Origin: Candidatus Scybalocola faecavium
GTDB lineage: Bacteria; Bacillota; Clostridia; Lachnospirales; Lachnospiraceae
Assembly (NCBI GenBank): GCA_018713145.1
Contig: DVFP01000021.1
Location: 1 to 64,000 of the forward strand
DNA length: 64,000 nucleotides
Reading direction: 5' to 3'
Below, piece after piece: positions 6,442 through 13,546 of this stretch. Each line of letters begins with the position of its first letter. The first letter of the stretch is position 1. The notes under the pieces were generated by a model that was given only the letters and a program-made list of their open reading frames with translations, ran no database searches and was not told the origin of the DNA. The position numbers were made by a program, and so were the translations under genes.

Positions 6442-7806
6442 ATGGCTGAGAGAGATATTAATGAAATCACACCGGAGATTTTAGAGTATGCCCATATGTG
6501 CAACGATAGTGGTGTGATTAATCCGGAGCTTTACACAAAGTATGATGTAAAGCGGGGGCTTAGAGATATTAACGGAAAGGGTGTTGTGGCTGGCCTGACA
6601 CATATTTCCGATATTATTTCGTCAAAGGTTGTAGACGGAAAGTCTGTGCCCTGTGATGGTGAGCTGTATTTCCGCGGAATCAATATTAATGATATTGTTC
6701 ATGGATTTATCAGTGAAAAGCGGTTTGGATTTGAAGAGGTGGCCTATCTGCTTTTATTTGGCAATCTTCCCGACAAAGCCCAGCTGACGGAGTTTAAGAA
6801 GGTATTATCTTCCTATCGCTCCCTGCCTACAAACTTTGTCCGGGATGTTATTATGAAGGCTCCAAGTAATGATATGATGAACACATTGGCACGCAGCGTT
6901 TTAACACTGTACGCTTATGATGATAAGCCGGATGATACAACCATTCCCAATGTGCTGCGTCAGTCCCTGATGCTCATTAGTGTATTTCCGATGCTGTCTG
7001 TGTACGGCTATCAGGCGTATAATCATTATATTTGCGGAGATAGTTTCTATATACATAACCCGGATCCGGAGCTTTCTACAGCTGAGAATATTCTGCGTAT
7101 GCTCCGCCCGAATATGAGCTATACCGCTATGGAAGCAACTGTACTGGATCTGGCTTTAGTGCTCCATATGGATCATGGCGGCGGTAATAACTCTACATTT
7201 ACTACCCATGTAGTTTCCTCTTCCGGTACGGATACTTATTCTACTATTGCGGCAGCCCTTGGCTCGTTAAAGGGACCGAAGCATGGCGGCGCGAATATTA
7301 AGGTAGTGGAAATGTTCCAGGATATGAAGGCGCATTTAAGAGATCCTAAGGATGAGGATGAAGTAAGAGCGTACTTGAAAAAGCTGCTCCATAAAGAGGC
7401 TTTTGATAAGAAGGGGCTTATTTATGGTATGGGACATGCAGTTTATTCCATTTCTGACCCGCGAGCGACGATTTTTAAAGCTTTCGTTGAAAAACTGGCT
7501 GTGGAAAAACACAGAGAAAATGATTTTGAGCTGTATTCCATGATCGAACGGCTGGCGCCGGAGGTCATTGGAGAGGAACGCCGTATTTATAAAGGTGTCA
7601 GTGCGAATGTTGACTTTTACAGCGGCTTTGTTTACAGTATGCTGGATCTGCCCACCAAGCTTTTTACACCAATGTTTGCCACTGCCCGTATTGTAGGCTG
7701 GAGTGCCCACCGTATTGAAGAGCTGATCAATTCAGATAAGATCATCCGTCCGGCTTATAAGGCGGTTCAGGAGCATTTGCCCTATGTGCCTTTGGAAGAA
7801 AGGTAG
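6442..7806 (+). CDS. gltA: Citrate synthase
   Basis: A 454-residue citrate (Si)-synthase family protein that condenses acetyl-CoA and oxaloacetate to citrate in the cytoplasm. The catalytic elements are visible: the histidine in LHMDHGGGNNST, the second histidine in YGMGHAVY, and the aspartate in NVDFYSG near residue 390. It is longer than the 370-430 residues of many bacterial enzymes and has about 50 extra residues before the fold begins near GELYFRGININDI; this longer form is known in Clostridia. ATG 6442 follows AGAGAGGTGG. It stands alone behind a long leader; no aconitase or isocitrate dehydrogenase is adjacent, so the TCA branch serving glutamate synthesis must be completed elsewhere. 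Confidence 0.93.
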   Translation: MAERDINEITPEILEYAHMCNDSGVINPELYTKYDVKRGLRDINGKGVVAGLTHISDIISSKVVDGKSVPCDGELYFRGININDIVHGFISEKRFGFEEVAYLLLFGNLPDKAQLTEFKKVLSSYRSLPTNFVRDVIMKAPSNDMMNTLARSVLTLYAYDDKPDDTTIPNVLRQSLMLISVFPMLSVYGYQAYNHYICGDSFYIHNPDPELSTAENILRMLRPNMSYTAMEATVLDLALVLHMDHGGGNNSTFTTHVVSSSGTDTYSTIAAALGSLKGPKHGGANIKVVEMFQDMKAHLRDPKDEDEVRAYLKKLLHKEAFDKKGLIYGMGHAVYSISDPRATIFKAFVEKLAVEKHRENDFELYSMIERLAPEVIGEERRIYKGVSANVDFYSGFVYSMLDLPTKLFTPMFATARIVGWSAHRIEELINSDKIIRPAYKAVQEHLPYVPLEER

Positions 7807-7860
7807 AAGGCAGCCTAAGTTTGGGTTACAGATCCACAGATGATGGAGAAAGATCATATT

Positions 7861-8325
7861 ATGGAAATTGAGAGAAAGTTTCTTGTTAAAAGGATGCCCC
7901 AAGATTTGGACCAGTATCCGTGTCATCAGATCGAACAGGGATATTTGTGTACGGATCCGGTGGTGCGGATCCGGCGTCAGGATCATGAGTATTTTCTTAC
8001 TTATAAGTCTTCCGGATTAATGGCCCGCCAGGAGTATAATCTGGATCTGAATGAAACTGCTTATGTTCACCTGAAAGAGAAGATCGATGGAAATCTTATT
8101 ACGAAAAAGAGATATTGTATTCCGCTTAACAGTTTTTTGACTGTGGAGCTGGATGTGTTTGAAGGGACTTTTTCGGGGGTGATTCTGGCGGAGGTGGAGT
8201 TTGCCACTGTGGATGAGGCGCAAAGGTTTGATCCGCCGGAATGGTTCGGCCAGGAAGTGACTTGGTCGCCAAAGTACCATAACAGTACGTTAAGTCAGGC
8301 GGATCCCATGGATTATAAAAAATAG
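7861..8325 (+). CDS. CYTH domain (triphosphate tunnel metalloenzyme) protein
   Basis: A 154-residue CYTH protein. The diagnostic ExExK motif is at the N-terminus (MEIERKFLV), followed by basic tunnel residues (VRIRRQDHEYFLTYKS, KKRYCIPL) and acidic metal ligands (VELDVFEG, AEVEFA). Members of this superfamily hydrolyse triphosphates such as tripolyphosphate or thiamine triphosphate, or make cAMP; the short single-domain form is usually a tripolyphosphatase-like enzyme. The start at 7861 places the ExExK motif at the extreme N-terminus, as in homologues; an ATG at 7840 has no better ribosome binding site. It lies 54 bases after citrate synthase and may be cotranscribed with it. Confidence 0.85.
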   Translation: MEIERKFLVKRMPQDLDQYPCHQIEQGYLCTDPVVRIRRQDHEYFLTYKSSGLMARQEYNLDLNETAYVHLKEKIDGNLITKKRYCIPLNSFLTVELDVFEGTFSGVILAEVEFATVDEAQRFDPPEWFGQEVTWSPKYHNSTLSQADPMDYKK

Positions 8326-8519
8326 CTTTCTTTTGTATGTTTTTTTGAAACGGATCTTTCGCACAGGAACTTTTACATGTATTGTAACAAACTTCCAACA
8401 TATATTTTCAGGTATTGCAGATAATACCATTACAGACATAAAGATGATATGAACGTCAAAATACCTTTTGATGTCCTGATTATAAATATGTCTGAATATC
8501 ATATATGGAGGAAAAAACC

Positions 8520-8753
8520 ATGTCAAACACAAGCGGAACAGGTTCCAACGGAAGCCGTATGGAAGTACCTGAAGCAAAAGAAGCAATGAACAGATTTAAA
8601 ATGGAGATTGCCAATGAGCTTGGCGTAAACTTAAAGCAGGGCTACAATGGCGATCTGACCAGCGCTCAGACAGGATCTATCGGAGGCGAGATGGTTCGCC
8701 GTATGATCAAGAAACAGGAAGAGCAGATGTCCGGACAGAATTCCGGTATGTAA
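8520..8753 (+). CDS. Alpha/beta-type small acid-soluble spore protein
   Basis: A 77-residue SASP that coats and protects spore DNA. Both family signatures are present: the germination-protease region MEIANELGVNL and the C-terminal GSIGGEMVRRMIKKQEEQM. The N-terminus is Ser/Gly/Asn-rich. ATG 8520 is preceded by ATGGAGG; an ATG at 8505 overlaps that site and is rejected. Such genes are normally read by the forespore sigma factor SigG, but no convincing SigG promoter could be fixed in 8326-8504. A strong hairpin terminator follows. Its presence shows that the host forms endospores. Confidence 0.93.
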   Translation: MSNTSGTGSNGSRMEVPEAKEAMNRFKMEIANELGVNLKQGYNGDLTSAQTGSIGGEMVRRMIKKQEEQMSGQNSGM

Positions 8754-8766
8754 TTAAAAATTAAAT

Positions 8767-8806
8767 GAAGCGCCCCGGCGATGCCGGAGGCGCTTCGTTC
8801 CTTTTG
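8767..8806 (+). terminator. Terminator of the spore protein gene, probably bidirectional
   Basis: GAAGCGCC (8767-8774) and GGCGCTTC (8789-8796) form a stem extended by CGGC/GCCG, followed by GTTCCTTTT. On the minus strand it is followed by an AT-rich tract with a T run, so it could also end the small ORF at 8814-8897. Confidence 0.8.
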
Positions 8807-8813
8807 CGATACC

Positions 8814-8897
8814 TTAGGAGGCCGCGGGACAGACATCTTTTGCGGATCTTGCCGGATTCTTTACGGAAACGGCAGAAACATTGATTTTTAATATCAT
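8814..8897 (-). CDS. Putative 27-residue small protein downstream of mntP
   Basis: A 27-codon frame on the minus strand begins at ATG 8897 and ends at TAA 8816-8814 (MILKINVSAVSVKN at its start, DVCPAAS at its end). AAAGGA lies eight bases before the ATG, and the hairpin at 8767-8796 can terminate it. It starts 89 bases after the mntP stop and so could be translated from the same Mn-responsive transcript or from its own promoter. It has one cysteine near the C-terminus. The family is not recognised, and expression is unproven. Confidence 0.35.
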   Translation of the reverse strand: MILKINVSAVSVKNPARSAKDVCPAAS

Positions 8898-8986
8898 ATT
8901 TTCATTCCTTTCTTTCAGATGATGCATGGAAAACGGTCCAAGCTTTCCTATTTAATAAGTATGTGAAAAAAGTGCTTTTCATATTT

Positions 8987-9568
8987 TCAGCCCATGATTC
9001 CGCTGATAAATATTTCAATGCCGATAAATATAAGGATAGCGCCGCCGAAAATGGACGCCTTTCCGGCCAGGTGTGTGCCGAATTTTTTGCCGATGTACAC
9101 GCCGCAGGTACATATGATAAAGGTAACTGCGCCGATGATCAGCGCCTCCACGATGGCTTCGGCCCATGAAAGCTGGGCAATGGTAAAACCTACAGACAAA
9201 GCATCTATGGATGTGGCAACGCCCTGGATCATAAGCGCCGCGAAGCCTACAGCCGGCTTTTCCTCGTCCCCGTTTTTGTTTTTTATCCCTTCAGCCAGCA
9301 TTTTTCCGCCGATAAAGCACAGCAGGATCAAAGCAATCCATGGAATAAATTTCTGAAAGGATTCAAACAGGTTCGCAATGGTGTGAACACAGAAGTAGCC
9401 GATCAAGGGCATAAGGAACTGAAAAAAGGTAAATGTGGCAGAAATGCCAAGCATTTTCCGTTTCCCCATAGCAGGTTCATTCAGACCATTAGCCATGGAA
9501 ACAGAAAACGCGTCCATGGCAAGGCCCACACCAAAGGCAATGGCATTAAGAAAAAACATGAAATCCAT
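8987..9568 (-). CDS. mntP: Manganese efflux pump MntP
   Basis: A 193-residue, six-helix membrane protein that exports Mn2+. The length and both conserved motifs of the MntP/YebN family are present: GLAMDAFSVSMANG in the first helix and GVATSIDALSVGF in the fourth, each with the aspartate needed for ion binding. The middle loop is short and charged (EGIKNKNGDEEKP). ATG 9568 follows GGAGGAAG. A yybP-ykoY type Mn2+ riboswitch with a downstream terminator hairpin lies in its leader, which directly links expression to manganese excess. The start is unambiguous because no other upstream codon has a ribosome binding site. Confidence 0.94.
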   Translation of the reverse strand: MDFMFFLNAIAFGVGLAMDAFSVSMANGLNEPAMGKRKMLGISATFTFFQFLMPLIGYFCVHTIANLFESFQKFIPWIALILLCFIGGKMLAEGIKNKNGDEEKPAVGFAALMIQGVATSIDALSVGFTIAQLSWAEAIVEALIIGAVTFIICTCGVYIGKKFGTHLAGKASIFGGAILIFIGIEIFISGIMG

Positions 9569-9754
9569 TTTTCTTCCTCCAATGTTTATTTTTACATAAT
9601 CATCCTATGGCTTATATTAGAAATTTTTCACCTCCTTTATTCCTGCGGCAACGATCCGGGGGGACATGATTGCTGCAGGTTTTTGACCGGAACAGCAGAT
9701 ATGCGTGCCAGATATAGGTCCGGGGTCATGGAAATTTTCCATGAAACAGAAAAA

Positions 9755-9786
9755 CTCAGGTACAGCCTTGTAGGCAATACCTGAGT
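9755..9786 (-). terminator. Intrinsic terminator of the mntP riboswitch
   Basis: On the minus strand CTCAGGTA...TACCTGAG with an inner GCC/GGC pairing forms a long hairpin that is followed by TTTTTCTGTTTC. It lies just after the riboswitch aptamer and before mntP, the position of the expression platform. Ligand binding presumably prevents its formation. Confidence 0.75.
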
Positions 9787-9799
9787 CCCGTAATTAAAA

Positions 9800-9925
9800 A
9801 AAGAGATCCATGTATCCCACAACGGTCATACATGAGTCTCGCATATTAAAGCAAGCCAGGCTGATCTGCCAGTATGTTGACTTGCTGCGCATGGAAGCGC
9901 TTGCTACTCCCTCAATCAGATTTTA
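9800..9925 (-). ncRNA. yybP-ykoY manganese riboswitch
   Basis: The minus strand has the conserved elements of this class in order: GGGAGTAGC near the 5' end, GTCAACATACTGGC with AGCCTGGCTTGC in the middle, and GCGAGACTCATGTATGACC followed by the returning strand GGGATACATGGATCTC. The yybP-ykoY RNA senses Mn2+ and often precedes mntP (yebN) genes, which agrees with the downstream gene. A T-rich stretch (9796-9802) follows the last stem directly. Confidence 0.87.
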
Positions 9926-9927
9926 CT

Positions 9928-9956
9928 AGGTTATCATGATTTTTTGGAAAAGTCAA
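9928..9956 (-). promoter_or_regulatory. Promoter of the mntP transcript
   Basis: TTGACT (9956-9951), a 17-bp spacer and TAACCT (9933-9928) lie immediately before the riboswitch on the minus strand. Confidence 0.6.
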
Positions 9957-10031
9957 TAGAGCGGGATCGTATTTTTCGCCGGATTGGCCGTTTTTACCCT
10001 TAAAATGGCCTTTAAAATGTAAATTTCTCTA

Positions 10032-10060
10032 TTTACATATTTGAATTGCTATAATATAAT
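10032..10060 (+). promoter_or_regulatory. Promoter of the tig-clpP-clpX unit
   Basis: TTTACA (10032-10037), 17 bp, TATAAT (10055-10060). An overlapping second TATAAT at 10050 gives a spacer that is too short. The leader to the trigger factor start is about 95 bases. No CtsR- or CIRCE-type operator was recognised. Confidence 0.65.
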
Positions 10061-10161
10061 AAGCTTTAGAGTGCGTAAAAATAGGTGTATATAGGGCGAT
10101 GCTTACGGATGCCTGTTACCATCAGATAAAGGATTACGCAAATATCAAGGAGGATTTAATC

Positions 10162-11445
10162 ATGAGTGTACAAATTGAAATGTTAGAGAAGAATATGGCC
10201 AAACTGACCATTGATGTTCCGGCGGAAGAATTTGAAAAAGCCATTACAAAAGCTTATAATAAAAATAAAGGTCAGATTTCCATTCCTGGTTTCAGAAAGG
10301 GCAAAGTGCCTCAGATCATGGTGGAAAGAATGTATGGCCCGGCCATCTTTTATGAGGAGGCTGCCAACTATGTTATGCCTGAAGCTTATGAAAAGGCTGC
10401 AGAGGAATCCAAACTGGATATTGTTTCCAGACCGGCTATTGATGTAACACAGATGGAAAAAGGCAAGGATTTTATTTTCACAGCAGAAGTTGCGATTAAA
10501 CCGGAAGTAACTTTAGGACAGTATAAAGGTATTGAAGTTGAAAAGACTGAGATCACTGTAACGGATGAGGAAGTAGATGCTGAACTTAAAAAGACTCAGG
10601 AGCAGAACTCCAGAGAAATCAGCGTAGACCGTCCTGCCCAAAAAGGTGATACAGTAGTGATCGACTATGCAGGTACCATTGACGGAGAGGCATTTGAAGG
10701 CGGATCTGACAAGGGACATTCTCTTGTTCTTGGCTCCAATTCCTTTATTCCCGGCTTTGAAGATCAGCTTGTTGGCGCTGCAGCAGGATCCGATGTGGAT
10801 GTTCATGTAACTTTCCCTGAAGATTACCATGCAAAAGATCTTGCCGGCAAGGAAGCTGTATTTGCCTGCACCGTTCATGAAGTAAAGACAAAAGAATACC
10901 CGGAGATTGATGATGAGTTCGCTCAGGATGTTTCCGAGTTTGATACACTGGCTGAATATAAGGAAGACATTAAAAAGCACATTACTGAAAGAAAAGAAAA
11001 TGAAGCTAAGTCTGCAAAACAGCAGAAGGTTATGGATCAGATCATTGAAAATGCAACAATGGAGATCCCTGACGCTATGGTAGATACCCAGGCTGCCAAT
11101 ATGGTGGATGAGTATGCCCAGAGACTGAGCTACCAGGGACTTTCTCTGGATCAGTATTTTAAGTTTACCGGCTTAAATGCTCAGACATTAAAAGATCAGT
11201 TAAAGCCTCAGGCATTAAAGAATATCCAGAGCCGTCTTGTTCTTGAAGCAGTGATCGCTGCTGAGAACATTGAAGTTTCTGACGATGAGTTTAATGCAGA
11301 AATCGAGAAAATGGCATCCGCTTACCAGATGGAAGCTGACAAAGTAAAAGAGCTTCTTGGTGAAGAGGGCGCAGAAAATATTAAGAAAGACCTGGCTGCA
11401 CAGAAAGCTGTTGAATTTGTAACAGACGCAGCCGTTGAAAAGTAA
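10162..11445 (+). CDS. tig: Trigger factor
   Basis: A 427-residue ribosome-associated chaperone and peptidyl-prolyl isomerase. The N-terminal domain contains the ribosome-docking signature GFRKGKVPQ (about residues 44-52); the FKBP-type isomerase domain follows around residues 150-240 (GDTVVIDYAGTIDGEAFEGG, GSNSFIPGFEDQLVG), and the rest is the helical C-terminal chaperone cradle. The length is standard. ATG 10162 follows CAAGGAGG; an upstream ATG at 10099 lies in the leader without a ribosome binding site. It heads the tig-clpP-clpX-lon-ysxC series, a conserved clostridial order that joins nascent-chain folding with protein degradation. Confidence 0.97.
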   Translation: MSVQIEMLEKNMAKLTIDVPAEEFEKAITKAYNKNKGQISIPGFRKGKVPQIMVERMYGPAIFYEEAANYVMPEAYEKAAEESKLDIVSRPAIDVTQMEKGKDFIFTAEVAIKPEVTLGQYKGIEVEKTEITVTDEEVDAELKKTQEQNSREISVDRPAQKGDTVVIDYAGTIDGEAFEGGSDKGHSLVLGSNSFIPGFEDQLVGAAAGSDVDVHVTFPEDYHAKDLAGKEAVFACTVHEVKTKEYPEIDDEFAQDVSEFDTLAEYKEDIKKHITERKENEAKSAKQQKVMDQIIENATMEIPDAMVDTQAANMVDEYAQRLSYQGLSLDQYFKFTGLNAQTLKDQLKPQALKNIQSRLVLEAVIAAENIEVSDDEFNAEIEKMASAYQMEADKVKELLGEEGAENIKKDLAAQKAVEFVTDAAVEK

Positions 11446-11463
11446 ATTTTGATCTGAACAGTT

Positions 11464-11493
11464 CGGCAGGGCACGCATTTTGCTGCCCTGCCG
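11464..11493 (+). promoter_or_regulatory. Intercistronic hairpin between tig and clpP
   Basis: CGGCAGGGCA pairs perfectly with TGCCCTGCCG, with a further GCA/TGC pair near the loop. It is followed by TTAAAGGACAGGAGG and not by a T run, so it is more likely a processing or partial-attenuation hairpin than a full terminator. Confidence 0.5.
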
Positions 11494-11515
11494 TTAAAGG
11501 ACAGGAGGAATTAGT

Positions 11516-12100
11516 ATGAGTTTAGTACCTTATGTCATTGAACAGACAAGCAGAGGAGAGCGTTCCTATGACATTTTTTCAAGATTGTTAAAGGATCGTA
11601 TTATCTTTCTTGGCGAAGAGGTCACAGACGCTTCCGCTAGTCTTATCGTATCACAGCTTTTATTCCTGGAATCTGAGGATCCGGGTAAAGACATCAGTCT
11701 TTACATTAACAGCCCCGGCGGCTCCGTGTCTGCAGGTTTGGCCATTTATGACACTATGAACTATATTAAGTGCGATGTGTCCACGATCTGCATGGGTATG
11801 GCTGCCAGCATGGGTGCTTTCCTTCTTGCAGGAGGAACAAAGGGCAAGCGTTTTGCGCTGCCAAACTCTACGATCATGATCCATCAGCCTTCCGGCGGCG
11901 CTCAGGGACAGGCTACGGATATTAAGATCGTAGCAGACCGGATCATTGAGACCCGTAAGCAGTTAAACCGTATCCTTTCTGAGAATACAGGGCAGCCTCT
12001 TTCTCAGATTGAGATCGATACAGAAAGAGATAACTATATGAGCGCTGAAGAAGCAAAGGCTTATGGCCTTATTGACGACGTTATTAAAAATAGAATGTGA
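11516..12100 (+). CDS. clpP: ATP-dependent Clp protease proteolytic subunit
   Basis: A 194-residue serine protease that forms the tetradecameric Clp barrel and degrades substrates handed over by ClpX or ClpA/C. The catalytic triad is visible: Ser in GMAASMGAF (about residue 98), His in [10 protein letters not shown] (about 123) and Asp in [13 protein letters not shown] (about 172). The N-terminus [20 protein letters not shown] is typical. ATG 11516 follows AGGAGGAA. The gene is followed 9 bases later by its partner clpX. Confidence 0.97.
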   Translation: MSLVPYVIEQTSRGERSYDIFSRLLKDRIIFLGEEVTDASASLIVSQLLFLESEDPGKDISLYINSPGGSVSAGLAIYDTMNYIKCDVSTICMGMAASMGAFLLAGGTKGKRFALPNSTIMIHQPSGGAQGQATDIKIVADRIIETRKQLNRILSENTGQPLSQIEIDTERDNYMSAEEAKAYGLIDDVIKNRM

Positions 12101-12109
12101 GGTTAGCCT

Positions 12110-13408
12110 ATGGCAGGTCGTATGGATGACAAAAAGTTACAGCCCAGGTGCTCTTTTTGCAATAAGACTCAGGATCAGGTCCGCAAGCTGATTGCCGGAC
12201 CAAACGCCTATATCTGCGATGAGTGTGTGGATATTTGCGCGGAGATTATCAATGAGGAATTTGAAGATGAGCAGGATTACGGGGATATTAACCTGTTAAA
12301 GCCTGTGGAGATCAAAAATTTCCTGGATCAGTATGTGATCGGACAGGATGATGCCAAAAAGGTATTGTCCGTGGCTGTTTACAACCACTACAAGAGGGTC
12401 ATGGCAGTTAAGGATCCGGATATTGAACTTCAAAAGAGTAATATTATTATGGTGGGCCCCACAGGTTCCGGTAAGACTCTGCTGGCACAGACATTGGCAA
12501 AGCTTTTAAATGTGCCTTTCGCCATTGCCGATGCTACAGCTTTGACCGAAGCCGGTTATGTGGGTGAGGATGTGGAAAATATCCTGTTAAAATTGATCCA
12601 GGCGGCAGACTATGATATTGAGCGTGCTCAGTATGGTATTATTTATATTGACGAGATCGATAAGATCACTCGTAAGTCGGAAAATGTTTCCATTACAAGA
12701 GATGTTTCCGGTGAAGGTGTTCAGCAGGCCCTTTTAAAGATCCTGGAGGGCACCATTGCCAGCGTTCCCCCGCAAGGCGGACGCAAGCATCCTCATCAGG
12801 AGTTTATCCAGATCGATACAACGAACATCCTGTTTATCTGCGGCGGTGCCTTTGATGGACTGGAAAAGGTAGTTGAGTCCCGAATCGGCAAAAAGTCTAT
12901 TGGATTTAATGCCGAGATCGGCATGACCCCGGATGAGGTGAATGTAGGTGAGCTGTTAAGAAAAGCTCTTCCGGAGGACTTTGTAAAGTACGGACTGATT
13001 CCTGAATTTATCGGCCGTGTGCCGGTAAGCGTGGCATTAGATCAGCTGGATGAAGAAGCTTTGATCCGCATTTTAACAGAGCCAAAGAGCGCTATTACAA
13101 AACAGTATAAGCGTTTATTTGAATTAGACGGCATTTCTCTGGACTTTGAGCAGGGCGCTATTGAAGCCATTGCCAAGAAAGCTCTGGAGAGAAAGACCGG
13201 CGCCAGAGGTCTTCGTGCCATTATGGAAAGTACCATGATGGATATGATGTTCTCCCTTCCTTCTGAGGAACAGGTGGAACACTGCCTGATCACCAGAGAT
13301 GTGGTGGAAAAGGGTGAACCGCCGATCTTGACTTATGGAGACCGGGTGATTGCCAAAAAGCCTGCAGCGCGTAAGCTGCCTAAGAAAAACAGCGGCGAGA
13401 TCGCGTAA
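12110..13408 (+). CDS. clpX: ATP-dependent Clp protease ATP-binding subunit ClpX
   Basis: A 432-residue AAA+ unfoldase that recognises substrates and feeds them to ClpP. The N-terminal zinc-binding domain has [11 protein letters not shown]...CDECVDIC (residues 15-45); the AAA+ module has Walker A GPTGSGKT, Walker [10 protein letters not shown] and the pore loop region GYVGEDVE. The IGF-type ClpP-docking loop appears as [11 protein letters not shown]. The length is normal and the tail ([13 protein letters not shown]) is basic. The start at 12110 follows GAGGTTAGCCT, a modest ribosome binding site, in keeping with coupling to clpP. Confidence 0.97.
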   Translation: MAGRMDDKKLQPRCSFCNKTQDQVRKLIAGPNAYICDECVDICAEIINEEFEDEQDYGDINLLKPVEIKNFLDQYVIGQDDAKKVLSVAVYNHYKRVMAVKDPDIELQKSNIIMVGPTGSGKTLLAQTLAKLLNVPFAIADATALTEAGYVGEDVENILLKLIQAADYDIERAQYGIIYIDEIDKITRKSENVSITRDVSGEGVQQALLKILEGTIASVPPQGGRKHPHQEFIQIDTTNILFICGGAFDGLEKVVESRIGKKSIGFNAEIGMTPDEVNVGELLRKALPEDFVKYGLIPEFIGRVPVSVALDQLDEEALIRILTEPKSAITKQYKRLFELDGISLDFEQGAIEAIAKKALERKTGARGLRAIMESTMMDMMFSLPSEEQVEHCLITRDVVEKGEPPILTYGDRVIAKKPAARKLPKKNSGEIA

Positions 13409-13503
13409 GAACAGGCGGAGCCATGCAAAGGGGCTCTATACAGTGGGCGGAAAGATATTTTCCGTACCCGAAAGATACAAATACATACAAAAGATAAACA
13501 AGG

Positions 13504-13529
13504 GGCTGTGCCAGATGTCTGACACAGCC
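13504..13529 (+). promoter_or_regulatory. Hairpin in the clpX-lon intergenic region
   Basis: GGCTGTG (13504-13510) pairs with CACAGCC (13523-13529), followed by TTTATCAGGTGAG, which contains the lon ribosome binding site. The T stretch is short, so it could be a weak terminator or could modulate lon translation. No promoter with good boxes was found between clpX and lon. Confidence 0.45.
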
Positions 13530-13546
13530 TTTATCAGGTGAGAAAA

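Noticed and set aside
9728-9744. Short palindrome CATGGAAATTTTCCATG as an operator in the mntP leader
   Set aside because: It is common by chance in AT-rich leaders and lies after the riboswitch terminator, where no repressor is expected.
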